Below are positions 48,429 through 57,753 of a stretch of 64,000 nt of DNA, piece after piece. The position numbers and the translations under genes are program-made. Under the pieces are notes generated by a model. The model worked only from the letters and a program-made list of their open reading frames with translations, was not told where the DNA came from and searched no databases. The DNA lies in contig NZ_QWVS01000015.1 in assembly GCF_003570725.1 (NCBI RefSeq), positions 124,001 to 188,000 of the forward strand, given 5' to 3'. Within the stretch, counting starts at the first letter, position 1; each line of letters starts with the position of its first letter. Source of the stretch: Peribacillus asahii (GTDB taxonomy: Bacteria > Bacillota > Bacilli > Bacillales > DSM-1321).

Positions 48429-49277
48429 TTACTCTCGTATCCGTTTTACTTCAGCAACGATCTCTTTTCCAGTTTGATCCCACTTCAGCGCACGATAATA
48501 CGCATCATGATAGAAGCTATACCATACGTTATTCGCTAAACCATATTGCATCCATTTTTCTTTAGCTGCAATTGATGTCATTGGATAGTCGTCATATGCC
48601 ATAACCCAAAGTACATTAGAGTGGGCGTGTGTAGGCATGATGTCAGCCATATGAATAAGCTGTTCTCCTCCATTTTCAATGACAATAATCGAATGCCCAT
48701 CGCTATGGCCGCCCGTATGAATCATTTTTACACCTTCTGTAATCTCCTGTTCTGTATTAAATGGGCGAACTTGATTAGCAATTGCTTCCCAGTTTTCACG
48801 CCAATATGTACTTTTAGAGCGAATATTCGGGTTTCGCATTTCATCCCACTCAATTTGTGAGGTAATAATTTGGGCCTTCTCAAATACAGATACTGGCTGG
48901 TCATTCACAAGCTTCGTTAAACCGCATACATGATCAAAATGTAAATGTGTCATTAAAATGTAATCGATTTCACTTGGAACAATGCCAAGCTTGGCCAAAT
49001 CTTCAACGACCTTAGATTCTTCTGTTATACCATAATTACGCTTTTGTTTATCCGTGAATTTTTCACTGCCAATTCCAGCATCAATCAGCATCTTTAAGCC
49101 ATTTGCTTGCACAAGAATCGGATCTGTTCTCAGTTCAATTTGATTGTTTTCATTTGATGGATATTTTCTAATCCATAAAGGTTTAGGTACCACGCCAAAC
49201 ATCGCGCCGCCATCTAAATTCGTAACCCCACCATTTAACCAAGTCAAAGTAATTTCGCCAATTTGTAAAGTTTCCAT
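48429..49277 (-). CDS. ytnP: Metallo-beta-lactamase-fold hydrolase YtnP
   Basis: 282-residue metallohydrolase with the zinc motif HLHFDH ([12 protein letters not shown]) near residue 115 and further ligands in TGGHSDGHS and [11 protein letters not shown]. In B. subtilis YtnP is a lactonase able to degrade acyl-homoserine-lactone-type signals and is called quorum-quenching; substrate in this organism is not known. ATG at 49277 has GGGAGG upstream. It is monocistronic in appearance. Confidence 0.9.
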   Translation of the reverse strand: METLQIGEITLTWLNGGVTNLDGGAMFGVVPKPLWIRKYPSNENNQIELRTDPILVQANGLKMLIDAGIGSEKFTDKQKRNYGITEESKVVEDLAKLGIVPSEIDYILMTHLHFDHVCGLTKLVNDQPVSVFEKAQIITSQIEWDEMRNPNIRSKSTYWRENWEAIANQVRPFNTEQEITEGVKMIHTGGHSDGHSIIVIENGGEQLIHMADIMPTHAHSNVLWVMAYDDYPMTSIAAKEKWMQYGLANNVWYSFYHDAYYRALKWDQTGKEIVAEVKRIRE

Positions 49278-49334
49278 TATACCCCTCCCTACCAACAGTT
49301 TAACATTAATATTTCAAAAAAATAACAATTTTCC

Positions 49335-49366
49335 ATAAAAAAAGACATCTTAATAGATGTCTTTTA
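49335..49366 (-). terminator. trmB-side terminator
   Basis: AAAAGACATCT and AGATGTCTTTT pair with a TAATA loop and T tail on both strands. The 228-base repeat lies between it and the trmB stop. Confidence 0.85.
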
Positions 49367-49371
49367 ATAAA

Positions 49372-49600
49372 GTGAAGCTTCCATCAGTGGGGGTTCCCTC
49401 ATCCCCACTGATGGTTAGTTGAACCAATCGGACCTTTACTATAAAAGCGAGGCGACTGTTCAGCCCCGACAAGCATAACAGCTTATGACCTCGAGGGGCT
49501 AGGAGCCGCAACTAGATGAGGGCAGTTGTCCCCACCTATCTTCTTTGTTTTCTCATAAGCTTGAGGTGGGGATCTTACTGCCCGTTAAGTGTGGGATAAA
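49372..49600 (+). repeat. Dispersed hairpin repeat, longest copy (D)
   Basis: A 229-base block with a left hairpin (CCATCAGTGGGG / CCCCACTGATGG), a middle hairpin AGCCCC ... CATAA / TTATG ... GGGGCT, and a right hairpin CCCCACCT / AGGTGGGG, ending in CTTACTGCCCGTTAAG and GTGGGATAAA. Its right end touches the trmB stop codon. Its two ends, joined, give the short copy at 27163. No reading frame of note, so it looks like a non-autonomous mobile or REP-like element. Confidence 0.7.
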
Positions 49601-50239
49601 TTATTGAAATCTTGCTTCTAAACGATAAATTCTATCGCCTTTGTTTGAGAATTTCTCTTCATATTCCGTCATAATATTTCCTTCAAAGTCACTGTTATGC
49701 AAATCTAGGCTAACAAATGTAAGCAGCATACCGTATTCTGATATACTCATTAACGAAGACTCAAATAATCCTTGATTATCCGTTTTGAAATGAATCTCAC
49801 CTTGCTTTGGCAAAATATCCTCATAAATACTAAGGAAGGTTTTATATGTTAAACGGCGCTTCGCATGACGTTTTTTCGGCCATGGATCGGAAAAGTTTAA
49901 GTAAACACGGTTGACTTCTCCTTTGTCAAAGTAATCCCGTAAATTTACAGCATCTACATTCATCAACTTTAAGTTCGGTAATTCACTTTCAATTAATAAA
50001 TCTAATGCTGTAACAATAACACTTGTAAAGACTTCAATTCCAATGAAATTGACATTAGGATGAGCTTTTGCCATTTCTGTAATAAAACGGCCTTTTCCTG
50101 TTCCTACTTCGATATAAATCGGATTGCTATTTCCAAATACTTCTCGCCATTTTCCTTTATGGCTTTCCGGCTGCTGAATCACATATTGCGGAAAATCTTT
50201 TAAACGCTCTTCAGCCCATGGTTTATGTCTTACACGCAT
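49601..50239 (-). CDS. trmB: tRNA (guanine-N7)-methyltransferase
   Basis: SAM-dependent enzyme making m7G46 in tRNA. 212 residues with the SAM-binding [13 protein letters not shown] near 46, IEVFTSV, the catalytic [14 protein letters not shown] near 116 and [11 protein letters not shown] near 152. Start ATG at 50239 has AGGGGTG upstream. Neighbours ytzH and ytmP are as in B. subtilis. Confidence 0.97.
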   Translation of the reverse strand: MRVRHKPWAEERLKDFPQYVIQQPESHKGKWREVFGNSNPIYIEVGTGKGRFITEMAKAHPNVNFIGIEVFTSVIVTALDLLIESELPNLKLMNVDAVNLRDYFDKGEVNRVYLNFSDPWPKKRHAKRRLTYKTFLSIYEDILPKQGEIHFKTDNQGLFESSLMSISEYGMLLTFVSLDLHNSDFEGNIMTEYEEKFSNKGDRIYRLEARFQ

Positions 50240-50443
50240 GATGACACCCCTATAATTTATAAATTTCATTCATAACATCATATAACTCAACAATTATCCG
50301 TACAAGCGGGCAGCTTCTATCTTTTTTGCTCGTATAAAACGTTCGAGAACACGTACTATAAAAGAGAAAGGCCCTATAAAACACATGATTCATTTTAAAT
50401 TTATTTAAGCTAAGTTCCTACCCTAAGAAACGAAGGTGAATAT

Positions 50444-50722
50444 ATGCCATTATCTCACGAACATCAACTTTCATTACTAACAGATATTCTCAGTAACCAC
50501 AAAACTGATTGCTGCGGGTCCGTTTCTGAATGTGAACAAGTCAAAAGACTTGCCGCAGCTTTACTGGGCAATCAACATATCGATAGTCATGTCAAAACCA
50601 TATTGACTGATATTTATACCTACAGTCAAAACGGAATAAATACAAACAATTTAGAGGAACATATTACCTCACATCAAGACAGTTTAACTCAATGGGTTGA
50701 TGGCATTCATCAATTCAGCTAG
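50444..50722 (+). CDS. ytzH: YtzH-like protein
   Basis: 92-residue helical protein matching the YtzH family, unknown function. Cysteines Cys23, Cys24 and Cys30 near the N-terminus (KTDCCGSVSECEQ) look like a metal or disulfide site. Start after GAAGGTG. It is divergent from trmB and convergent with ytmP, whose stop codon is inside the ytzH terminator. Confidence 0.88.
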   Translation: MPLSHEHQLSLLTDILSNHKTDCCGSVSECEQVKRLAAALLGNQHIDSHVKTILTDIYTYSQNGINTNNLEEHITSHQDSLTQWVDGIHQFS

Positions 50723-50723
50723 C

Positions 50724-50752
50724 TTAACTCGCTAAAATATTAGCGAGTTTTT
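50724..50752 (+). terminator. ytzH terminator
   Basis: AACTCGCTAA / TTAGCGAGTT with TTTTTT. It overlaps the 3' end of ytmP. Confidence 0.85.
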
Positions 50753-51518
50753 TAATCAGCCGATCTCTTTCTTCTATTCGACTTTTCGTATCATGCCATT
50801 TAATCGACAATAGCGCTTGCGAAGTGGTATGCCATTTCATTCTCATTTCTAAACATGCATCTAACGTTTTTCCATAACGCTCTAGCCACTGCCCCCATTG
50901 TGAACGCGGCACATAAGAATACAAAAGCATACCTAAATCAATCGCTGGATCAGCAATAACAGCTTCATCCCAATCAATTAAGAATAATTCATCATTTTCT
51001 GTAATTAACCAATTATTATGATTGACATCACAATGACAAACAACCCATTCATCACATTCAATCAATAAAAGATGGTTTTTCAGAAAAAGAATGCCTTCCT
51101 CAATAATTGACATTTGCGCTAATTCTGTAGTCAGTTCTGCAGTAATTTGTGTAAGTATACTCTCAGGTCTTAAAGGAGATTTTCCAAGCCGCTTTAGCAT
51201 GCTTAGTAACGGAGATGACTGATGAATCTTTTGCAGCATCTCCGCTACACGATTATCATTCATTTCCCGTTGAGACAATTCTCTGCCTGGAAGCCACTGC
51301 TGAGCCGTAATCACATCTCCATTCTCAAGGCGTCTTGTCCACATTAACTTGGGAACAATCCCCTCAGCTGATAACACAGCAAGAAATGGCGATGAATTAC
51401 GTTTCAGGAAAAGTTTTTGATCATCTTTAACAGCAATGAACGCTTCTCCTGTAGCTCCTCCAGCAGGAGAGATTTCCCACTCCTGACCTAATAAATGTTC
51501 CAACTGGTTCACCTTCAA
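50724..51518 (-). CDS. ytmP: Aminoglycoside-phosphotransferase-like kinase YtmP
   Basis: 264-residue protein with the choline/aminoglycoside kinase fold. The catalytic loop HCDVNHNNWL (near 163) and the metal site FLIDWDEA (near 178) are intact. Small-molecule kinase of unknown substrate. The AKDxK-type ATP site near residue 25 (GEAFIAVKDDQKLFLKRN) has the predicted binding Lys. It starts near an RBS AAATTGAAGG. Its 3' end shares bases with the ytzH terminator. Confidence 0.86.
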   Translation of the reverse strand: MKVNQLEHLLGQEWEISPAGGATGEAFIAVKDDQKLFLKRNSSPFLAVLSAEGIVPKLMWTRRLENGDVITAQQWLPGRELSQREMNDNRVAEMLQKIHQSSPLLSMLKRLGKSPLRPESILTQITAELTTELAQMSIIEEGILFLKNHLLLIECDEWVVCHCDVNHNNWLITENDELFLIDWDEAVIADPAIDLGMLLYSYVPRSQWGQWLERYGKTLDACLEMRMKWHTTSQALLSIKWHDTKSRIEERDRLIKKLANILAS

Positions 51519-51537
51519 TTTCCTCGCTTAATAGACA

Positions 51538-51590
51538 AGCATAAGTGCCATTCAGCCACACAAGACTGGGCGCTAGAGCTAAACATCTGT
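51538..51590. repeat. Possible degenerate copy of the hairpin repeat
   Basis: AGACAAGCATAAGTGCCATTC and GGGCGCTAGAGC resemble parts of the 49372 copy but with many differences. Confidence 0.25.
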
Positions 51591-51642
51591 ATTCATTATT
51601 TCTACGTATATAAACATACATAATGTATGCATTAATCACCAA

Positions 51643-51680
51643 TAAAAAATAGCTATTGAGCAATTTTACAATAGCCATAA
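51643..51680 (-). terminator. ytlQ terminator
   Basis: Minus strand GGCTATTG / CAATAGCTATTTTTT with a ten-base loop. Confidence 0.7.
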
Positions 51681-51773
51681 AATAAATTTTAGTTGAAACC
51701 TTGTTTCCTCGTCAAGTAGTATACACAGATTCCCCTTAGAAAACATACTGATTCATTAAATTACCGACATAAC

Positions 51774-52763
51774 TTACGAAGTTTGATTATCCTCAATCTG
51801 CTCGCTATCCTCTACTTGCCATTCCATTCTTTTCGTTGATGTTGTTTGACAATACTCCAATAACACCTGTGCACCTTTTAGTTGCTGATGCTTCAAAGGA
51901 GCTGACCCTTTACGAATTTTTTCAAACCAATCTGGAAAACTCCGCTTATCAATAATCTCTGTACCATATGGAGCAAGCGGATAGTCAATGTAACCATTCC
52001 GTGAGAGAACGACCTTCTTAATCGGTAGTGTCACTTCATATAGCTGAAAAAGCTGTGATACAATGCTCTCCATTCGATTAGCTGAAATCATTGGATTTAG
52101 CACTTTTTTATTTGGATACTTATGGTGCCTGCGTAACCAGAACTTTTCACTAGAGCCAGCAAACGCAGCATCTTCTTCCGCCTCTAAAAACGTAATACAC
52201 CAAGCATCGGTCGGCGAAATGACAATGATGTCCACCTCGACAGGAGCATTCTTCAATCGAAATACCGGCTTGTACATGACAAGAAATGTATCAGGGAATC
52301 TTTGTAAAAAGAAGCGCAGTTTTTCATCTAAAAAGAAGGAAGAATCGACAAATGACTTTTCATGAATCGTTGAGCTGCCCCACTTCATCTGAAAGCGAAG
52401 CAATTGATTCAAAAAGGTTTGCTTTAAGTCCGCTAAACTCCCTATATCAGCAGGAATATGTAAGGAGAAAATATTATCTTCTCTTTTTGGAACCTCATTT
52501 TCTAGTTTGACTTCTTCCTCCTTATTTCGGCGGAACATTCCTTTTACCTTTTTGAAAATGCCTTTTTTCTCCTCTTCATATGCATTTTCGATCAAGTCCG
52601 CTTCATAAGTCGGGCTGAATAATTGCTCTAATTCGCCGTCTTGATACGCGGATTTTAACTTATCCCATTGTTGTTTTTTTAATCTGATAAACTGTGACGG
52701 ATATCTATAAATATCCTGCTCATAGCGTGATACATAATCTTGCAATTTTATGAGCTGTGCCAT
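51774..52763 (-). CDS. ytlQ: YtlQ-like hypothetical protein
   Basis: 329-residue cytoplasmic protein placed as B. subtilis ytlQ, next to ytlP/thpR. Residues 65-90 are strongly basic (KKGIFKKVKGMFRRNKEEE). Middle part (VEVDIIVISPTDAWCITFLE) recalls a nuclease-related core (PD-(D/E)XK like DIIVIS...E), but the catalytic Lys is not obvious, so I call it uncharacterised. The end of the gene is acidic and Gln-rich. It is 17 bases downstream of thpR and so co-transcribed with it. Confidence 0.7.
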   Translation of the reverse strand: MAQLIKLQDYVSRYEQDIYRYPSQFIRLKKQQWDKLKSAYQDGELEQLFSPTYEADLIENAYEEEKKGIFKKVKGMFRRNKEEEVKLENEVPKREDNIFSLHIPADIGSLADLKQTFLNQLLRFQMKWGSSTIHEKSFVDSSFFLDEKLRFFLQRFPDTFLVMYKPVFRLKNAPVEVDIIVISPTDAWCITFLEAEEDAAFAGSSEKFWLRRHHKYPNKKVLNPMISANRMESIVSQLFQLYEVTLPIKKVVLSRNGYIDYPLAPYGTEIIDKRSFPDWFEKIRKGSAPLKHQQLKGAQVLLEYCQTTSTKRMEWQVEDSEQIEDNQTS

Positions 52764-52780
52764 CTACATTACCACCAGTC

Positions 52781-53338
52781 TTATTGTAATTGTACGGAAC
52801 AAATCGGTTCATACGATGGCGATGCTCCGATATGTGTTTGATACAGTGTAATTGCTGAAGCTAAAAAGCGCTTTGACTCTAATCCTGTTAAAGACGAAGC
52901 TTGCTGGAGTGAAAAAGCTTCCTCCCCATTATATTTTCGCGCCAATGTAATATGCGGCTTAAACGGTTTAGGATCAAGAGAAAAACCCGCTTCTAGACAG
53001 GCTTGATACACCTTTTTTTGTACATCAAACAACCTTTGTTCAAACTCTACGCCTGCCCATAAAATACGCGGATAATCGTTTCTCCCAAACGTTCCTATCT
53101 CATCCAGAATTAACGGAAAAGCTGCTTCCTTTTCTAACGTTTGTTTCACGCGGGCTGCTGCTTCATTTCGCATCGATTCTGAAGCATGTCCCAAAAAAGC
53201 CATCGTAATATGATAATCGGCAGGATGGAGCCATTTCTTAAATGGAAATGCCGTTTTAAGTTGTTCTATTCGACCATATAGCTCTTTTTTTAGTTCATCC
53301 GGCAACGTTAAAGCAAAGAAAAAATGAGTATTCGCCAT
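52781..53338 (-). CDS. thpR: RNA 2',3'-cyclic phosphodiesterase ThpR (YtlP)
   Basis: 185-residue 2H-phosphoesterase with both H-x-T/S-x motifs: HITMAFLG near residue 43 and HITLARKY near 128, the active-site pair. It hydrolyses 2',3'-cyclic phosphate ends; cellular substrates are unknown. ytlQ follows in operon. Confidence 0.9.
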   Translation of the reverse strand: MANTHFFFALTLPDELKKELYGRIEQLKTAFPFKKWLHPADYHITMAFLGHASESMRNEAAARVKQTLEKEAAFPLILDEIGTFGRNDYPRILWAGVEFEQRLFDVQKKVYQACLEAGFSLDPKPFKPHITLARKYNGEEAFSLQQASSLTGLESKRFLASAITLYQTHIGASPSYEPICSVQLQ

Positions 53339-53536
53339 GCTGCACGCATCCCTTCTAAAATCTTTTATATTTTAACATACCATCACTAGCTTTTACTTTA
53401 TCTATCCTATTTATAGGGTTGCTAACTAACTAAAGAAATATTTATTTAGAAATCGACCATATCGATTTAAAACCCAAAAGGCGATGTTTATCAAACTTTT
53501 GTACTGCATATGTGTTTTTCCTTTTATGCCCAGAAT

Positions 53537-53569
53537 AAAAAACTCCTGCCGTATTTGGACAAGAGTTTC
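53537..53569 (-). terminator. dat terminator
   Basis: Minus strand AAACTCTTG and CAGGAGTTT with T tail immediately after dat. Confidence 0.7.
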
Positions 53570-53575
53570 ATTTCA

Positions 53576-54433
53576 TTACGCTTTAAGCCTACCACATTGT
53601 CTTTCAATTTCTTCCCGAAAATAGACTTGCAATTGTCTCGTAATTGGACCTGTTTGTCCATCATTAATGATCTTCCCGTCAATGCTGACAATGGGAGTCA
53701 CTTCCACACCCGTACTTGTGTACAGAACTTCATCTGCTGCCAGCATATCGGCTATAGAAAACGCCTCTTCTACAACTGGGATTCCATTTGCCTGACAAAG
53801 CTGCAGCATCACTCGACGAGTAATTCCATTCAAAATCAAATTGTTCGCTGGATGTGTTTTCAGCGTACCATCAACAATAATAGAAACATTGGATGAACTT
53901 CCTTCTGTTACTATTCCATCGCGGTGCAGTACTGCCTCTGCACACCCTGCTTCCACAGCTTCTTGCTTAGCCAAAATATTACCGAGTAAATTCAAGCTTT
54001 TAATATTGCAGCGTAACCAACGCATGTCATCTGTTAGTAAAGCTTTCACACCAGGCTTCACTTCTCCAGCGTATGGCATTTCCTTCGTATAAGCAATGAA
54101 AACAGGCTCCACCTCTTCAGTTGGAAAGGCATGATTTCGCGATGACGCCCCTCTCGTTAATTGCATATACACAATCCCAAATGTCAGACCGTCTTTCACA
54201 ATCAATGCCTCTAATTTTGCCTTTAACTCCTCTAATGTAAACGGCACTTTTATACGAATAAACTTAGCACTCTCAAACAAACGCTTTAAATGCATCTCAC
54301 TTGCGAATAATTGACCATTATAAATACGAATTACTTCATACACGCCATCTCCAAATTGATAACCGCGGTCCTCCACATCAATTTTTACAGCAGAACGAGT
54401 TATTAACTCGCCATTAAAAATTAAATTCCCCAT
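53576..54433 (-). CDS. dat: D-amino-acid transaminase
   Basis: PLP enzyme making D-glutamate or D-alanine for the cell wall. 285 residues; catalytic Lys145 (WLRCNIKSLNLLGN), the position known in the Bacillus enzyme, PLP-phosphate residues in SSNVSII near 180 and the ANNLILNGITRR region near 195-206. Start ATG at 54433, which is 15 bases after the pepV stop, so dat lies in the pepV operon. Confidence 0.94.
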   Translation of the reverse strand: MGNLIFNGELITRSAVKIDVEDRGYQFGDGVYEVIRIYNGQLFASEMHLKRLFESAKFIRIKVPFTLEELKAKLEALIVKDGLTFGIVYMQLTRGASSRNHAFPTEEVEPVFIAYTKEMPYAGEVKPGVKALLTDDMRWLRCNIKSLNLLGNILAKQEAVEAGCAEAVLHRDGIVTEGSSSNVSIIVDGTLKTHPANNLILNGITRRVMLQLCQANGIPVVEEAFSIADMLAADEVLYTSTGVEVTPIVSIDGKIINDGQTGPITRQLQVYFREEIERQCGRLKA

Positions 54434-54448
54434 TTTTGTCTATTCTCC

Positions 54449-55858
54449 TTATCTTGCTAATTCATAAATCGCGTGCGCATAGATGGCCGCTGCCTTTAAC
54501 ATATCTTCAATTTCAATATATTCATCTTTTTGATGCGCAATATCTTCGCTTCCTGGGAACAACGGCCCAAATGCTACCCCTGCCTTCAGCGAACGAGCAT
54601 ATGTGCCGCCGCCGATGGATAGCAGCTCCGCTTTTTCTCCTGTCTCTTCTTCATATACTTTTTGTAATGTTTGAACTAAGAAACTATCTTGGTCCACATG
54701 ATGAGGCATAGAGTTTGAAAAAGATTCAACACGCCATTGAAACTTCAACAGTTTTGCTGTTAATGTCTCTTTTCCTTTTTCCCAATCAAATGTAACAGGA
54801 TAACGCATCGTAAACCCGATGCTGCTATCTTTACCTTTTGAATAAATAAATTTACCGGCATTAATCGTTAAATCACCAGTGATTTCATCATGGTATGCTA
54901 TACCTAGTTTATTGCCTCGCGAATCTTCAAACAAATAGTCGCGAATGAAGGTAAAATAAGTTTTCGCGTGTTCATCCACTTGTAAATCCGCTAAAAAGGA
55001 AGCTAGAAACAGCCCTGCATTCACACCATTTTTGGGCTCCATCCCATGAGCAGACACACCTTCAAGTTCAAATGTAATCTTGTTTTGCTTAATCTCACTC
55101 TTCCCTGTTAATGAATGCTTATGTAAAAATAATTCGTAATCCTGTTTCAGTTCGGCCGTTTGCGCCGTCTCAACTGTTGCAATCGCATAATCCGGCACCA
55201 TATTCATGCGTCTACCTGATGAAAATTCAAGCACGTTGACCGCTGCTTTTTCTACATGTATCGCTGGAGGCTGTACGATTGCAAAATCCCATATGCCTTT
55301 TTCGGCATAGATAATAGGAAAATCCGCATCCGGTGCAAAGCCCAGTGTCGGCATTTCTTCTACTTCAAAATAACGGTCCACACAGCGCCAATCAGATTCT
55401 TCATCCGTTCCAATAATCATCCGAACCCGTTTATTTAATGGTAAATCCAGCTCTTTAATTACTTTCATTGCATAATAAGCAGCCATCGTCGGTCCCTTAT
55501 CATCAATGGCACCGCGAGCATATATTTTACCCTCTCTAATTTCCGCTCCATATGGATCAGAGCTCCAGCCATCTCCCTCCGGTACAACATCAACGTGACA
55601 TAAAATCCCTAACAATTCTTCACCTTGTCCCATTTCAATATGACCAGCAACATGGTCCACTTCTTTCACTGTGAAACCATCTTTTGCTCCTAAATCAAGC
55701 ATATAATCAAGAGCTGCTTTGACTCCTGTACCCAATGGAGCCGTTTCAGTTGCAGCACTCTCATCTAATACACTTTTAATTTGTAATAACTGTTGAGTAT
55801 CTGTTAATAAATCTTGCTTACGTATTTCGATTTCGTTTTGCCAATTAATCTTATCCAA
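54449..55858 (-). CDS. pepV: Dipeptidase PepV
   Basis: M20-family zinc dipeptidase of 469 residues that cleaves Xaa-Xaa dipeptides in the cytoplasm. Metal ligands lie in ILCHVDVVPEGDGW (near 88), ARGAIDDKGPTMAAY (near 115), TDEESDWRCV (near 151) and FAPDADFP (near 170). The lid domain (about 260-330) is present. In B. subtilis the homologue is ytjP. dat follows on the same strand. Start has AAGGAGTG upstream. Confidence 0.95.
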   Translation of the reverse strand: MDKINWQNEIEIRKQDLLTDTQQLLQIKSVLDESAATETAPLGTGVKAALDYMLDLGAKDGFTVKEVDHVAGHIEMGQGEELLGILCHVDVVPEGDGWSSDPYGAEIREGKIYARGAIDDKGPTMAAYYAMKVIKELDLPLNKRVRMIIGTDEESDWRCVDRYFEVEEMPTLGFAPDADFPIIYAEKGIWDFAIVQPPAIHVEKAAVNVLEFSSGRRMNMVPDYAIATVETAQTAELKQDYELFLHKHSLTGKSEIKQNKITFELEGVSAHGMEPKNGVNAGLFLASFLADLQVDEHAKTYFTFIRDYLFEDSRGNKLGIAYHDEITGDLTINAGKFIYSKGKDSSIGFTMRYPVTFDWEKGKETLTAKLLKFQWRVESFSNSMPHHVDQDSFLVQTLQKVYEEETGEKAELLSIGGGTYARSLKAGVAFGPLFPGSEDIAHQKDEYIEIEDMLKAAAIYAHAIYELAR

Positions 55859-55945
55859 AAGTCGACACTCCTTACTTCGATTTCGCTTTTATTTTAGCAT
55901 AACGCTTCTGTCTCGACTCACTATTCCCTTTTTAAAGAATTATTA

Positions 55946-55991
55946 AAACAAAAACAATACCGCTCTCTTTTAAACAAGAACAGTATTGTTA
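55946..55991 (-). terminator. dedA-family terminator
   Basis: Minus-strand AACAATAC ... GTATTGTT hairpin starting at the stop codon with T tail; inner loop is long. Confidence 0.6.
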
Positions 55992-56474
55992 AGCTAACAC
56001 ACCTATAAAATAACCAAAACCTATAAAGAAAGAACACCAACTAAACGCACCAACACAAGCAAAAAGGAGGTATTTACGTTGATTCATGCCACTCATCCCA
56101 GAACAATAGCTTGCAAGATGGCGTATCCCTGGAATAAAATAAGCAATCAATAATGTCCACGGACCATAACGAAGAAACCAACGTTCCGTCCGCTTTAATC
56201 GTGCCGGCGTTAATCGAAGCCATTTTCCATACTTATCTAAAAACGGCCTCCCAATTTTCCTTCCAATACAATAGCTAACGAGCATCCCTGTCATAGAGCC
56301 AAGAAAACTAACAAGAAGTGCTCCTTGGAAATTCAATACTGAAATAGAGGATAAGTAACCGACAAATGTCATCATTACTTCATCCGGTATCGGTAGTCCA
56401 ATAATACCAATTGCCAGTAATCCATAAATTGCAAAATACCCATGTTGAGAGATTAATTGCTGTACTACATCCAT
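55989..56474 (-). CDS. DedA-family membrane protein
   Basis: 161-residue protein with four to five hydrophobic segments and the DedA/SNARE-associated signature (PIPDEVMMTFVGYLSS, GSMTGMLVSYCIGRKIGRP, PGIRHLASYCSGMS). DedA proteins act in membrane lipid (undecaprenyl-phosphate) turnover. It is slightly shorter than usual (about 200). Start ATG at 56474 has a weak site (GAGGG). No close operon partner; the signal-peptidase gene lies 180 bases upstream. Confidence 0.85.
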   Translation of the reverse strand: MDVVQQLISQHGYFAIYGLLAIGIIGLPIPDEVMMTFVGYLSSISVLNFQGALLVSFLGSMTGMLVSYCIGRKIGRPFLDKYGKWLRLTPARLKRTERWFLRYGPWTLLIAYFIPGIRHLASYCSGMSGMNQRKYLLFACVGAFSWCSFFIGFGYFIGVLA

Positions 56475-56617
56475 TATTTGCCCTCATTCCGTTACAAGAC
56501 GTGCTTCCATACCATTCTACCTTAAAACCCATTATGAAAAATAGGTAATAATTAGATTTTATATGCAGCAGGACAAAAGAAATATATTTAAAAGGCTCCA
56601 TGGTACTCAATTTAAAC

Positions 56618-56651
56618 TAAAAAAGACACCTCAATCAAATGAAGTGTCTCT
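56618..56651 (-). terminator. sip terminator
   Basis: Minus-strand GAGACACTTCA / TGAGGTGTCTTTTTT with an ATTTGAT loop. Confidence 0.85.
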
Positions 56652-56655
56652 AACA

Positions 56656-57204
56656 TTATTTCACAAATTTAATTTCATCCACGGGCCAGTACACAAAATT
56701 TGCTTTACCAACAATTTCGTCAACTGAGACTGTACCAATTTCACGGCTATCTAAGCTATTACGGCGATTGTCCCCCATTAAAAATAGTTTACCTTCAGGT
56801 ACCGTTGTGCCACCAGTAATCTCTTCAAGAGTAAAATTTTCTGTTAATAGCTCGCCGCCTAATTCCGCCTTATATTCGTCTAAATATGGTTCCTCATAAG
56901 CTTTACCGTTAATATACAATGTATCGTCTTTATATTCGATGTGATCTCCTGGTAAACCGATTACACGTTTAATATAATCACGTTCTTCCGTTGCATGGAA
57001 CACGACGACATCGAACCGATCGATACTTTCAATATCGGTACCAAACTTATTCAAAATAATTCGTTCACGATCTAATAAAGTTGGCATCATCGATTCACCG
57101 TCTACAACAATTGGCGCAAAAATATATGTACGGATAACAAAAGCCAAAATAATAGCAATGGCAATTGCTTTAACCCACGAAAATAATTCTTTAGCTTTTC
57201 CCAA
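56656..57204 (-). CDS. Signal peptidase I
   Basis: Membrane-anchored Ser/Lys protease that removes signal peptides from exported proteins. 182 residues: one N-terminal membrane segment (residues 11-30), catalytic Ser38 (GESMMPTLLD), catalytic Lys79 (YIKRVIGLPGD), and box E GDNRRNSLDSR near 143. This is the small Gram-positive type (SipS/SipT-like); which of several paralogues it is cannot be told. B. subtilis does not have one here. Confidence 0.95.
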   Translation of the reverse strand: MGKAKELFSWVKAIAIAIILAFVIRTYIFAPIVVDGESMMPTLLDRERIILNKFGTDIESIDRFDVVVFHATEERDYIKRVIGLPGDHIEYKDDTLYINGKAYEEPYLDEYKAELGGELLTENFTLEEITGGTTVPEGKLFLMGDNRRNSLDSREIGTVSVDEIVGKANFVYWPVDEIKFVK

Positions 57205-57360
57205 TCTATGTCCCTCTTTCTTCTAAAAAATTCTTTTAGTCATTATACCATACTCTAATATATTTCATGCCACTATGAATACTCCCAAAAATTCCTTTTA
57301 TTAAAAGAAAATAGTCGTAAGCACTCTCTCTATTTACTTACGACCATTTCAATTGAGTAA

Positions 57361-57669
57361 TCAATACGATGATATATGATCCGTTGCAATTAACAGAAGA
57401 ATAAGTAAAACATGTAAAAAAGCTACAAACCCATATACAGAGGCTTTAAATTCAGGTATATAAAGCGCTAACGGAAGTAAAATCCACGTTTCTACTCCAA
57501 GTGCCATAACTACTGTTCCAATTCTCTTCGCTAATAACTGTTCATTTCGAGGATGATAAAACTCGCCATATCCTGCAATAAACGAGACTTGTTGCTTTTT
57601 CCACACATACGTCCCTGTTCCGAATAAAAATAGGCCAACTATGAAGATAAATAATAACTTAAGAGCCAT
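57361..57669 (-). CDS. DUF3784-like membrane protein
   Basis: 102-residue membrane protein with three hydrophobic segments (LKLLFIFIVGLFLFGTG, VVMALGVETWILLPLAL, VYGFVAFLHVLLILLLI). The segment KKQQVSFIAGYGEFYHPRN is typical of DUF3784. Function unknown. The ATG at 57669 fits AAGGA at ten bases better than the GTG three codons upstream. Between it and sip lies a weak hairpin near 57311-57345. Confidence 0.75.
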   Translation of the reverse strand: MALKLLFIFIVGLFLFGTGTYVWKKQQVSFIAGYGEFYHPRNEQLLAKRIGTVVMALGVETWILLPLALYIPEFKASVYGFVAFLHVLLILLLIATDHISSY

Positions 57670-57708
57670 TACCTTCACATCCTTTTTCTTCCATTATAAC
57701 TAATAGAC

Positions 57709-57749
57709 GAAAAAAAACGAATTTCCACTAGAGGAATTCGTTTTTTCGT
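57709..57749 (-). terminator. Terminator after the DsbA-family gene
   Basis: AAAACGAATTCCTCTAG / AAATTCGTTTTTTTT palindrome right after the gene; T runs on both strands. Confidence 0.85.
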
Positions 57750-57753
57750 GATG

